A stretch of DNA of 64,000 nucleotides from Lysinibacillus_B sp036662795 (GTDB lineage Bacteria > Bacillota > Bacilli > Bacillales_A > Planococcaceae), in assembly GCF_036662795.1 (NCBI RefSeq), contig NZ_JBAFWZ010000002.1, positions 62,001-126,000 of the forward strand. The letters run 5' to 3'. The position numbers were made by a program, and so were the translations under genes. Positions 52,166 through 60,840 of the stretch are shown piece after piece (the first letter of the stretch is position 1; every line of letters begins with the position of its first letter). The notes beneath the pieces were generated by a model. That model searched no databases. It was not told the DNA's origin and saw only the letters and a program-made list of their open reading frames with translations.

Positions 52166-52744
52166 TTAAAAAATCTTCCTAGTATCTTTATCATCCTTTA
52201 GCATCTCCACAGCCTCTCTAAATCGAAGAGAATGAACGATTTCGCGTTCTCTTAAAAATTTTAAGCTATCATTTAAATCCACATCATCTGACATATCAAT
52301 AATCCATTGATAGGTTGCACGGGCTTTTTCCTCGGCGGCTATGTCCTCGTACAGGTCTGCAATCGGGTCGCCCTTTGCTTGAATGTAGGCGGCTGTAAAT
52401 GGTACCCCAGAAGCGTTCGTGTAAAATAAAGCGGAGTCATGCTCCACATAATGCTGACCGAGGCCGGCTTCCTTTAATTGCTCTGGCGTCGCATCCTTTG
52501 TTAGCTTATAAATCATCGTAGCAATCATTTCTAAATGAGACAGCTCTTCTGTTGCAATATCTGTTAATAGGCCGACTACCTTATCCGGAATAGTATATCG
52601 TTGATTCATATATCTAAGAGCAGCAGCTAATTCGCCATCCGCTCCCCCGTACTGTTCGACTAAATATCTTGCTAACATTGGATTGCATTCGCTTACCTTT
52701 ACTGGGTACTGAAGCTTTTTTTCGTAATACCACAAAGTCGACAT
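52166..52744 (-). CDS. cotJC: Spore coat protein CotJC (manganese-catalase-like)
   Basis: 192 residues, ferritin-like four-helix protein related to manganese catalases. Metal-ligand helices: DIATEELSHLEMIATM, YEDIAAEEKARATYQW and REREIVHSLRF. Conserved NPMLARYLVEQYGGADGELAAALRYMNQRYTIPDK block. ATG 52744 almost touches GGAGGA; a TTG four codons in has better spacing. Last gene of cotJABC. It is assembled into the inner coat with CotJA. Confidence 0.95.
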   Translation of the reverse strand: MSTLWYYEKKLQYPVKVSECNPMLARYLVEQYGGADGELAAALRYMNQRYTIPDKVVGLLTDIATEELSHLEMIATMIYKLTKDATPEQLKEAGLGQHYVEHDSALFYTNASGVPFTAAYIQAKGDPIADLYEDIAAEEKARATYQWIIDMSDDVDLNDSLKFLREREIVHSLRFREAVEMLKDDKDTRKIF

Positions 52745-52763
52745 TCCTCCTTAAAGTTGATCA

Positions 52764-53027
52764 TCACACTTGCCATGGCCAAGGTGTATCATTCCAATTC
52801 CAAGGATAATTAGAGAAGCTACGTCCAAAATTCATTAGTGGTCCGAATTGCTGCTCGAAGGCATTTTTTAGTTCCATGCTTTTTTGGGCGGTTTCATTGA
52901 ATTGCTTAATTGTTTCAAAATCATTTGGGTGTGTATCTAAATAAAGGTTTAACTCTACTAAAACAAAATCAATGGCCTGGATTTCTTCAAGAAGGGTGTA
53001 AAATTCAGGTGGCAATGTATTAGTCAG
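52764..53027 (-). CDS. cotJB: Spore coat protein CotJB, probable CTG start
   Basis: 87 residues from the start used here. The conserved LPPEFYTLLEEIQAIDFVLVELNLYLDTHPND opening and the aromatic tail (NYPWNWNDTPWPWQV) mark CotJB. No ATG or GTG is available. AGGAGGGG at 53034-53041 lies 6 nt before CTG 53027, which overlaps the cotJA stop; the TTG at 53015 is 18 nt from that site. CTG gives MTNTLPPEFY, a normal CotJB beginning. Confidence 0.9.
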   Translation of the reverse strand: MTNTLPPEFYTLLEEIQAIDFVLVELNLYLDTHPNDFETIKQFNETAQKSMELKNAFEQQFGPLMNFGRSFSNYPWNWNDTPWPWQV

Positions 53028-53244
53028 TGGTGTCCCCTCCTTTTTGTGGATTCGGATAAGGGCTATACAATTGAGGCCAAAGTGTACCGTGCTTTAGGGC
53101 TTCCTTTGGTGAGAATTGAGAGAGTCCAGTAGGCTGAAAAGGAATATAAAGCTGAGGGGGAGTTGAAAAACTTTTTACTCGGATAGGCTCACATGGATCA
53201 AATGGGCTAATGTAAGGCTTCCAATATTTATATTGAGTAAACAA
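53020..53244 (-). CDS. cotJA: Spore coat associated protein CotJA
   Basis: 74 residues, rich in Pro, Tyr and Trp. Conserved features: YWKPYISPFDPCEPIRVKSFSTPPQLYIPFQP and SPKEALKHGTLWPQLYSPYP. TTG start with AAAGGAGG 6 nt upstream. First gene of the cotJABC operon; the last codons contain the ribosome binding site of cotJB. In B. subtilis the operon is read by mother-cell sigma-E RNA polymerase; I did not identify a matching promoter with certainty in 53245-53300. Confidence 0.94.
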   Translation of the reverse strand: MFTQYKYWKPYISPFDPCEPIRVKSFSTPPQLYIPFQPTGLSQFSPKEALKHGTLWPQLYSPYPNPQKGGDTTD

Positions 53245-53402
53245 AAAATCCTCCTTTCCTTTTGTGCATCAACAGCATTATATGAAGGGGATTTTATTTT
53301 ATGCAAATATAATTGGAGTCTAGCTAGCATTAACTCCAAATAGGATGAATACTATTCTACTAATAAATCTTTTCTAAAGATCATCTACAAGGTGGTGTGA
53401 AA

Positions 53403-54077
53403 GTGCAAAGCTATTTTTTAATTCTATTAAGCGCTGTCTATTTCGTGTTAGCGTATGCAGCCGGAGCATCTGCTGGGAGAACAATTTATTTGCTTTTTGC
53501 AATTGGTATTTTTATTTGGGGGTTCCAAGGGTATTCACGCCAAAAGTTAAAATCCCAAAAAGCTATTCAGGAAAAAAAACGTAACAGTGAGGCCGCGTAT
53601 AAAGCCATTCCACACACGCACTACATATTAACGGATGACTATTTATCAGCCTTACTAATTAACGAGGAAACGAATCTGCTGTATATTGCCAGTAAAGAAG
53701 AATTGGACGAAGAAATGAAGCTGAAACAATATAGTTTTAACCAAATTATCGAGGTGGCTATAGTTGAGGACAAAAGGGTTTTATCTCATATTACTAAAAA
53801 TGGTGGTCTTAGTGGCTCATTGCTAAAAGGGAAAGAGGATAAAGCAAAAGATGGTGATGAACAGGACACCGTTACACAGCTCAGTATAAAGATGGTTGTT
53901 GATGATTTTTCAAAGCCAGTTGTTGAATTTGTATTTATGGAAAACAGTAAACCTATGTCCAAGGAGAATGAAGATTATAAGGATGTATTAAAGCTATGCG
54001 AGCAATGGCATCAAATGATCAGTGTGATTATAAAGCGTCATGAAAAGGAAAGAGTGCTTGTGAGAAATTGGGACTAG
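53403..54077 (+). CDS. Membrane-anchored protein of unknown function
   Basis: About 224 residues. Two N-terminal membrane helices (~3-22 and ~26-44) with a short turn (GASAGR), then a basic coil (SRQKLKSQKAIQEKKR) and a ~150-residue cytoplasmic domain (YILTDDYLSALLINEETNLLYIAS..., EFVFMENSKPMS) that looks like a PH-like or SHOCT-type regulatory domain. Family not recognised. GTG 53403 is preferred because AAGGTGGT lies 6 nt upstream; an in-frame GTG at 53397 overlaps it. Divergent from cotJA. Confidence 0.65.
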   Translation: MQSYFLILLSAVYFVLAYAAGASAGRTIYLLFAIGIFIWGFQGYSRQKLKSQKAIQEKKRNSEAAYKAIPHTHYILTDDYLSALLINEETNLLYIASKEELDEEMKLKQYSFNQIIEVAIVEDKRVLSHITKNGGLSGSLLKGKEDKAKDGDEQDTVTQLSIKMVVDDFSKPVVEFVFMENSKPMSKENEDYKDVLKLCEQWHQMISVIIKRHEKERVLVRNWD

Positions 54078-54206
54078 AAGATTTTAGGGCGTTTGCATTA
54101 ATAAAATCTTTTGTAGGAATTGTCGTCTTATGTAGTCGGATTACGTATCATAATCCTTTTCCCTTCATACTATGTTATAAACCACGCCCTGAATGGAGGG
54201 AAAACA

Positions 54207-56102
54207 ATCGACATTTTAAATAAGGTGAAAAGTTACCGAGAAGAAGAGAACAGACTGAAGTGGGTAGGTACGTTTGCGGATTATTTAAGAATTGTGAAGG
54301 AAAGACCAGAAGTTGCTCAAACAGCCCATTCTCGCGTGTATAGCATGATTAAAAGCTCAGGTGTGGAAGAGCGAAATGGGCAGAAAATGTATCAATTTTT
54401 TGGTCACGAAATTTTTGGACTTGAAGCAGCGCTTGAAAGGTTAGTGGAGGAATATTTCCATCCAGCTGCAAGAAGATTGGATGTACGAAAACGAATTTTA
54501 TTATTAATGGGGCCTGTAAGTGGTGGTAAATCTACAATTGTAACGTTGTTAAAAAGAGGACTCGAAAAGTATTCTCGGACCGATGAGGGTGCGGTTTACG
54601 CGATTAAAGGCTGTCCAATGCATGAGGATCCACTTCATCTCATACCACATCATTTACGTGAAGATTTTTATGATGAATATGGGGTACGAATTGAAGGGAG
54701 CTTATCTCCATTAAATACGATGCGGCTTGAACAGGAATATGGTGGGCGCATAGAGGATGTACTTGTCGAGCGTATTTTCTTCTCCGAGGATAAACGTGTT
54801 GGAATTGGTACGTTTACACCTTCCGATCCAAAATCACAGGATATTGCAGATTTAACAGGTAGTATTGATTTTTCAACGATTGCAGAGTATGGTTCTGAAT
54901 CGGATCCACGAGCATACCGATTTGATGGCGAATTAAATAAGGCAAATCGAGGGATGATGGAATTCCAAGAAATGCTCAAGCTTGATGAAAAGTTCCTATG
55001 GCATTTACTATCATTAACCCAAGAAGGAAATTTCAAGGCTGGACGCTTTGCATTAATTAGCGCGGATGAGCTGATCGTGGCTCACACGAACGAAACTGAA
55101 TATCGGTCGTTTATTTCGAATAAAAAGAACGAGGCACTACACTCAAGGATTATTGTTATGCCGATTCCTTACAACTTAAAGGTTAGTGAGGAGGAGCATA
55201 TTTACGAGAAAATGATACGAGAAAGCGATATGTCACACGTGCATATTGCCCCACATGCATTAAAGGTAGCGGCAATATTTTCTGTGCTAACAAGGCTTGA
55301 AATACCGAAAAAGCAGGGTGTCGATCTTGTCAAAAAAATGCGCCTATACGACGGTGAAAGTGTGGAGGGCTATAACTTAGTTGATGTGGCGGATTTAAAG
55401 AAGGAATACCCAAATGAAGGTATGAACGGAATTGACCCGCGTTATATCATTAATCGCATCTCTTCAGCCATTATTCGCAAGGAAGTTCCATCAATTAACG
55501 CCTTAGATGTATTACGTGCTCTAAAGGATGGACTTGACCAGCATGCCTCAATTTCACAGGAAGACCGCGAAAAGTATATGAATTATATTGCTGTTGCACG
55601 AAGAGAATATGATGAAATTGCGAAAAATGAAGTTCAAAAGGCATTCGTCTATTCTTATGAGGAATCAGCAAAAACATTAATGAATAACTATCTCGATAAT
55701 GTTGAGGCATTTTGTAATAAAAATAAGCTGCGTGATCCGTTAACAGGCGAAGAAATGAACCCGGATGAAAAATTAATGCGCTCCATCGAAGAGCAAATTG
55801 GTATTTCTGAAAATGCGAAAAAGGCATTTCGTGAGGAAATTTTAATTCGTCTATCTGCTTTTGCACGAAAAGGTAAGCGATTTGAATACAATTCGCATGA
55901 ACGATTAAAAGAAGCGATTCAAAAGAAACTTTTCGCCGATTTGAAGGATATTGTCAAAATCACAACATCCTCAAAAACACCGGATGAATCGCAGCTGAAA
56001 AAGATAAATGAAGTCATTGCAACACTTGTCGATGAGCATGGCTATAATACGACATCGGCCAATGAATTATTGCAATATGTAGGTAGTTTATTAAATCGAT
56101 AG
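54207..56102 (+). CDS. prkA: Serine protein kinase PrkA, probable ATC start
   Basis: 631 residues from the start used here, the same as B. subtilis PrkA. AAA+ domain with Walker A GPVSGGKSTI (~residues 101-110) and the sensor region IFFSEDKRVGIGTFTPSDPKSQDI; C-terminal kinase-like domain (residues ~400-631). It acts in sporulation, now often described as a Lon-like AAA protein. The conserved start is M-DIL-KK; here the codon before DIL is ATC (54207-54209), with GGAGGG 6 nt upstream. No in-frame ATG, GTG or TTG with a ribosome binding site exists nearby. Typically works with YhbH and SpoVR, encoded next. Confidence 0.93.
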   Translation: MDILNKVKSYREEENRLKWVGTFADYLRIVKERPEVAQTAHSRVYSMIKSSGVEERNGQKMYQFFGHEIFGLEAALERLVEEYFHPAARRLDVRKRILLLMGPVSGGKSTIVTLLKRGLEKYSRTDEGAVYAIKGCPMHEDPLHLIPHHLREDFYDEYGVRIEGSLSPLNTMRLEQEYGGRIEDVLVERIFFSEDKRVGIGTFTPSDPKSQDIADLTGSIDFSTIAEYGSESDPRAYRFDGELNKANRGMMEFQEMLKLDEKFLWHLLSLTQEGNFKAGRFALISADELIVAHTNETEYRSFISNKKNEALHSRIIVMPIPYNLKVSEEEHIYEKMIRESDMSHVHIAPHALKVAAIFSVLTRLEIPKKQGVDLVKKMRLYDGESVEGYNLVDVADLKKEYPNEGMNGIDPRYIINRISSAIIRKEVPSINALDVLRALKDGLDQHASISQEDREKYMNYIAVARREYDEIAKNEVQKAFVYSYEESAKTLMNNYLDNVEAFCNKNKLRDPLTGEEMNPDEKLMRSIEEQIGISENAKKAFREEILIRLSAFARKGKRFEYNSHERLKEAIQKKLFADLKDIVKITTSSKTPDESQLKKINEVIATLVDEHGYNTTSANELLQYVGSLLNR

Positions 56103-56110
56103 GGCAATTT

Positions 56111-56140
56111 AAGGGAGTGTCGCGAGGGATACTCCCTTTT
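56111..56140 (+). terminator. Rho-independent terminator
   Basis: AAGGGAGT pairs with ACTCCCTT and a T run follows, after prkA. It implies that yhbH has its own promoter in 56141-56260. Confidence 0.85.
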
Positions 56141-56273
56141 TAATTTCCAAAAATCAGTGCAATATGTAAGGCTTAACCGCATATAGTACATAAATTAATA
56201 ACTTTTTACTGAATTCGACTAATGACGAATGATATATCGAATCCTGTAAAAAGAAGGATGGGAGAGGAAGAAA

Positions 56274-57437
56274 ATGAGTCAAAATCATAAAAGTCGTTTT
56301 GTTGTCTCTCAGGAAAACTGGTCTCTCCATCGTAAAGGTTATCAAGATCAGCAACGTCATATGGAGAAGGTTAAAGAGGCCATTCAAAATAATTTACCGG
56401 ATTTAGTAAGTGAAGAAAGCATCATTCTTTCAAATGGTCGTGAAGTGATTAAAATACCAATCCGCTCATTAGATGAATATAAAATCCGCTATAACTATGA
56501 TAAATCAAAGCATGTTGGGCAGGGTAAAGGCGATAGTAAAGTCGGAGATGTGGTGGCAAAAGGGCCTGGTGAAAAAGCGAAGGGGCAAGGGCAGGGTAAG
56601 GAAGCTGGAGATTCCCCTGGAGAGGATTATTACGAAGCAGAGGTCAGTATAGATGAGCTGCAAGCCGTTCTTTTCAATGAGTTAGAGCTACCGAACTTAC
56701 AGGAAAAAGAACAGGAAAATATTATAATAGATAACATTGAATTCAATGATGTTCGGAAAAAAGGACTAATGGGTAATATCGATAAAAAACGCACGATATT
56801 AACAGCGATAAAACGTAATGCGATGGAAGGTAGAGCTGGTATTTCACCAATTCACAATGATGATCTACGATTTAAAACATGGAATGAAGTTGTGAAGCCA
56901 GAATCGAAGGCAGTAGTGCTTGCCATGATGGATACAAGTGGGTCGATGGGGAAATTTGAAAAGTATTGTGCGAGAACGTTCTTCTTCTGGATGACACGGT
57001 TCCTACGTTCAAAATATGAAACAGTAGAAATCGAATTTATTGCTCATCATACGGAAGCGAAAGTGGTTACTGAGGAGGAATTTTTTACGAGGGGAGAAAG
57101 TGGAGGGACGATATGCTCATCTGCTTATGTAAAGGCGCTAGATTTAATTAAGGAGAAGTATAGTCCATCTCGCTATAATATTTATCCTGTTCATTTTTCC
57201 GATGGCGAAAATATGTCAACAGACAATGAAAAATGCTTGAAATTAGTGCGGGAGCTAATGGAAGTATCGAGCATGTTTGGATATGGAGAGGTGAATGTGT
57301 ATAACCGGTATTCGCCATTAATGAACACGTACAAAAATATTAAAAATCCAAAATTCCGTCATTATATTTTAAAGCAAAAAAAGGATGTCTATGAAGCATT
57401 AAAAAGTTTCTTCCAAAAGCAAGTGACGACAGTTTAG
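56274..57437 (+). CDS. yhbH: YhbH (DUF444) sporulation protein
   Basis: 387 residues. N-terminal basic region, a Gly/Lys/Gln-rich linker (GPGEKAKGQGQGKEAGDSPG, residues ~98-117), and a C-terminal von Willebrand A-like domain with the MIDAS motif DTSGSMG (AMMDTSGSMGKFE) and ARTFFFWMTRFLR. DUF444 proteins (YeaH in Enterobacteria) are always found with PrkA and SpoVR. GAGAGGAAG precedes the ATG. It is followed 2 bp (or 31 bp, from the preferred start) later by spoVR. Confidence 0.94.
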   Translation: MSQNHKSRFVVSQENWSLHRKGYQDQQRHMEKVKEAIQNNLPDLVSEESIILSNGREVIKIPIRSLDEYKIRYNYDKSKHVGQGKGDSKVGDVVAKGPGEKAKGQGQGKEAGDSPGEDYYEAEVSIDELQAVLFNELELPNLQEKEQENIIIDNIEFNDVRKKGLMGNIDKKRTILTAIKRNAMEGRAGISPIHNDDLRFKTWNEVVKPESKAVVLAMMDTSGSMGKFEKYCARTFFFWMTRFLRSKYETVEIEFIAHHTEAKVVTEEEFFTRGESGGTICSSAYVKALDLIKEKYSPSRYNIYPVHFSDGENMSTDNEKCLKLVRELMEVSSMFGYGEVNVYNRYSPLMNTYKNIKNPKFRHYILKQKKDVYEALKSFFQKQVTTV

Positions 57438-57468
57438 CATGAAGTCCACAAAATTTGGGGGGGTCAAC

Positions 57469-58869
57469 GTGGAAAAAGAGCTTCATAAAGCGATTGAGGA
57501 AATTACAGAGGTTGCCTTAAGCTTTGGTCTTGATTTTTATCCGATGCGTTATGAAATTTGCCCGGCACATATTATTTATACGATTGGTGCATATGGGATG
57601 CCTACTCGTTTTACACATTGGAGCTTTGGTAAGCAGTTTCATAAAATGAAGCTGCAGTATGATTTAGGTTTGAGCCAAATCTACGAGCTAGTAATCAACT
57701 CCAATCCTTGCTATGCATTTTTACTGGATACGAATACGTTAACGCAAAATAAGCTTATTATCGCGCATGTTTTAGCCCATTGTGATTTCTTTAAAAACAA
57801 TATTCGATTCTCCAACACTCGCCGAGATATGGTGGAGAGTATGACCGCAACGGCAGAACGGATTGCGGAGTATGAAAAACGTTACGGAAAAGATGAGGTA
57901 GAACAGTTTTTAGATGCCGTATTATCCATCCAAGAGCATATCGACCCCTCTATCTTACGCCCCAACTTGCTGAATTATGATTCTGAGGAGGATGACGAAG
58001 AGCAAATTGTATCGAAATCACCTTATGATGACCTCTGGGGCTTAGATAAGGGAGAGGAAGACGAAAAACCATTAAAAAGAGCAAGAAAGCCATTTCCCGC
58101 AAAGCCAGAAAAGGATTTACTGTTATTTATCGAGCAGCATAGTCGTGAGCTAGAGGAATGGCAGCGTGATGTGTTGACGATGATGCGTGAGGAGATGCAA
58201 TATTTTTGGCCACAGCTAGAAACAAAAATTATGAATGAAGGCTGGGCCTCCTACTGGCATCAACGGATTATGCGAGAGCTCAATTTAACGACGGCCGAAA
58301 CAATCGAATATGCCAAGCTAAACGCGGGGGTTGTGCAACCTTCAAAAACGACGATTAATCCTTATTATCTTGGATTGAAAATATTTGAGGATATTGAAAA
58401 ACGGTATAATGAACCAACAGAAGAAATGAAAAAACTAGGTGTTCAGCCGAATTCGGGTCGCGAAAAAATTTATGAAGTGCGAGAAATTGAGTCTGATATT
58501 TCATTTATTCGCAACTATTTAACAAAGGATTTAGTAAAGCAGGAGGATTTATATTTATTTGAGAAGCAAGGAAATGATTATCGAGTTTCCGATAAGGACT
58601 ATGAGCGTGTACGTGATCAGCTCGTGTCGATGCGGGTAAATGGAGGCTTCCCGTATATCGTGGTTGAAAATGGGGACTATTTAAGAAATGGTGAGTTATT
58701 TTTAAAGCATGGCTATGAAGGTATGGAGCTAGATCCACATTATTTAGAGCATGTTCTACCGAATATTTATAGGCTTTGGGGTAGACCCGTTCATATCCAA
58801 ACAATAATTGAGGATAAACCAGCTGTTTATACGTATGATGGAAAAAAGAATTATCGTCGAATGATATAA
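57469..58869 (+). CDS. spoVR: SpoVR family protein
   Basis: 466 residues, close to B. subtilis SpoVR (468). Required for normal spore cortex in B. subtilis; biochemical role unknown. Conserved blocks: LDFYPMRYEICPAHIIYTIGAYGMPTRFTHWSFGKQ, AHVLAHCDFFKNN, MNEGWASYWHQRIMREL, NPYYLGLKIFEDIEKRY. GTG 57469 is chosen (GGGGGG 5-7 nt upstream); an ATG at 57439 lacks a ribosome binding site. Probably co-transcribed with yhbH. Confidence 0.95.
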   Translation: MEKELHKAIEEITEVALSFGLDFYPMRYEICPAHIIYTIGAYGMPTRFTHWSFGKQFHKMKLQYDLGLSQIYELVINSNPCYAFLLDTNTLTQNKLIIAHVLAHCDFFKNNIRFSNTRRDMVESMTATAERIAEYEKRYGKDEVEQFLDAVLSIQEHIDPSILRPNLLNYDSEEDDEEQIVSKSPYDDLWGLDKGEEDEKPLKRARKPFPAKPEKDLLLFIEQHSRELEEWQRDVLTMMREEMQYFWPQLETKIMNEGWASYWHQRIMRELNLTTAETIEYAKLNAGVVQPSKTTINPYYLGLKIFEDIEKRYNEPTEEMKKLGVQPNSGREKIYEVREIESDISFIRNYLTKDLVKQEDLYLFEKQGNDYRVSDKDYERVRDQLVSMRVNGGFPYIVVENGDYLRNGELFLKHGYEGMELDPHYLEHVLPNIYRLWGRPVHIQTIIEDKPAVYTYDGKKNYRRMI

Positions 58870-58909
58870 AAACGAACCCGTGAATCGTAATATTCACGGG
58901 CGTTTTTTT
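58870..58909 (+). terminator. Rho-independent terminator
   Basis: AACCCGTGAAT pairs with ATTCACGGGCG and TTTTTTT follows, directly after spoVR. Confidence 0.92.
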
Positions 58910-58924
58910 GCAGAGAGGTATTTT

Positions 58925-59050
58925 GATTATCGAACAAAATACCTAGTTAACAGAAGATTCTTTGTCGATAATAGAAAGTTTAGGGAAGTTAATAGAAACT
59001 TTAAGCAAGATAATAGAAAGTTTCCCGTAATTAATCGAAAAGCTTAAATT
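58925..59050. repeat. Six-unit 21-bp-period repeat (locus 4)
   Basis: Units start at 58925 (GATTATCGAACAAAATACC), 58946 (GTTAACAGAAGATTC), 58967 (GATAATAGAAAGTTTAGG), 58988 (GTTAATAGAAACTTTAAG), 59009 (GATAATAGAAAGTTTCCC) and 59030 (ATTAATCGAAAAGC), exactly 21 bp apart. The first resembles locus 3 (ATCGAACAAAA versus ATCCGAACAAAAG). It fills the space between the converging spoVR and RNase J genes and runs into the latter's stop codon. Confidence 0.85.
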
Positions 59051-60699
59051 TCTATAATGATCGGCAGGAGCATGGGCTTTCTTTTTGTTTGTAGGAATAA
59101 AAACTGCCCGATATTTTTCTTGATAGCCTGCTTCATCCCATATACATTGGCCTCATTAAAATTACTAATTGTAACAGCTACAAGATCATTTATATCTTTA
59201 ATAAGTTTTTCGGCGTCCTTTGCATATACAAAGCCACGGGATATCGTATCAGGACTAGAAACTAGAGTGCCATCCGATTTATTGATCGTGACAACTATTA
59301 CGAGCATACCATCCTCGGACAGCTGTTTTCGATCACGTAAAACAATAGCACCAACCTCTCCAATGCCGATACCATCCACGAATGTATCTCCGGCAGGCAC
59401 ACTTCTCGTTTGCCTTGCATCACCCTTTCCGAAATCCACAACATCCCCATTGTTTAAGATGAAAGTATGTCCCTTTTCGACACCTACTGCTTCAGCTAAT
59501 TGTCGATGGATGTGAAGCATTCGATATTCACCATGAATCGGAATAAAATATTCTGGCTGCATTAATGTTAGCATCAGCTTTAAATCCTCTTGATAGCCAT
59601 GTCCCGATACATGCATACCAGTAATTGAAGAGGAGCCGTAAATTACATGTGCACCTAATCTAAATAAATTGTCTACAACCCGAGATACATCCTTTTCATT
59701 GCCGGGTATCGGGGAAGCAGCGAGAATGACTGTATCTTCAGGGTGAATTTTTACATCTCGATTATTGCCGCTGGACAGACGAGACAATGCAGCTAGATGC
59801 TCTCCTTGACTGCCTGTACATAAAATAACAACCTTTTCAGGAGGGAATTGATTCACATCGCGCGCTTCAATAAGCATCCAGTTAGGAATTCTTAAATAGC
59901 CACGCTGGATAGCGACGGAAACAACATTAATCATGCTTCGACCGAGTAGGGCTAGTCGCCGATTCGTTCTTTGGGCAGCATCGACAATTTGTTGAACCCG
60001 ATTAACATTAGAGGCAAATGTCGAGATAAAAATTTTTCGTTTTGCATTTTTAAACGCCTCATCTAAATGTCTGCCCACTAGCCCCTCTGATGGTGTAGAG
60101 CCAGAACGTTCTGCATTTGTACTTTCAGAAATAAGCAGTAAAACTCCTTCAGAACCGAGCTCTGCCATTTTATGAATATCTGAGGATTGGTCATTGACCG
60201 GTGTTAAATCGAATTTAAAATCCCCTGTATGAACAACCTTCCCTTCTGGTGTATGGAAGACGATGCCAAGACAATCCGGTATACTATGGCTCACTTTGAA
60301 AAAGCTAACATCGATTTTGCCAAGTTGTAGCTCTGATTCAGAATGGATCTCCACTAATGTGCTTTCTCTAAACAGCTTATGCTCCTTAAGCTTTAACTCA
60401 ATCAATCCGAGCGTAAAACGAGAGGCGTAAATCGGGATATTAATTTTTTTTAGCAAATAAGGAATGCCACCAATATGATCCTCATGCCCATGTGTGACGA
60501 TTAACGCACGGATTTTATCTTGGTTTTCCTGTAAATAAGCAATATCCGGAATAATTAAATCCACACCTAGTATATTTCCATCAGCAAATTTAGCGCCACA
60601 ATCGATCACAACAATATCGTCTTCATATTGAATAACATACATATTTTTGCCGATTTCATTAATCCCACCTAAGGCAAAAACTGATAATTGATTGTCCAA
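59044..60699 (-). CDS. Ribonuclease J
   Basis: 551 residues. Metallo-beta-lactamase/beta-CASP ribonuclease acting in mRNA decay and rRNA processing. The catalytic motif THGHEDHIGG is intact, as are HTGDFKFD, the beta-CASP block CTGSQGE...ALSRL, and the 3' HVSGHGYQED and IPIHGEYRML motifs. The intact HGHEDH argues for a J1-type active enzyme rather than J2 (HGHDEN). Several blocks differ from B. subtilis J1 (for example SMINVVSVAIQRGYL), so it could be an additional paralogue. TTG start with AGGAGGAACGAGG upstream. Confidence 0.94.
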   Translation of the reverse strand: MDNQLSVFALGGINEIGKNMYVIQYEDDIVVIDCGAKFADGNILGVDLIIPDIAYLQENQDKIRALIVTHGHEDHIGGIPYLLKKINIPIYASRFTLGLIELKLKEHKLFRESTLVEIHSESELQLGKIDVSFFKVSHSIPDCLGIVFHTPEGKVVHTGDFKFDLTPVNDQSSDIHKMAELGSEGVLLLISESTNAERSGSTPSEGLVGRHLDEAFKNAKRKIFISTFASNVNRVQQIVDAAQRTNRRLALLGRSMINVVSVAIQRGYLRIPNWMLIEARDVNQFPPEKVVILCTGSQGEHLAALSRLSSGNNRDVKIHPEDTVILAASPIPGNEKDVSRVVDNLFRLGAHVIYGSSSITGMHVSGHGYQEDLKLMLTLMQPEYFIPIHGEYRMLHIHRQLAEAVGVEKGHTFILNNGDVVDFGKGDARQTRSVPAGDTFVDGIGIGEVGAIVLRDRKQLSEDGMLVIVVTINKSDGTLVSSPDTISRGFVYAKDAEKLIKDINDLVAVTISNFNEANVYGMKQAIKKNIGQFLFLQTKRKPMLLPIIIEI

Positions 60700-60840
60700 C
60701 CTCGTTCCTCCTATCCTATACGAATGTCTTTTATAAATACTTTTATTTATAACAAGATTTAGTATAGCTCTAAGCCGTTCAACCTATACGACTGAGTGAA
60801 GGATAAGTAAAAAAGAGATTCTTTAGGAGAGTCGCCTTCG

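Noticed and set aside
51507..52169. Several long overlapping ORFs on both strands with heptad peptides such as CYPNKS or AIRTKA
   Set aside because: They arise because the 21-bp period is a multiple of three and the unit lacks stops in most frames. None has a ribosome binding site and they contradict one another in frame.
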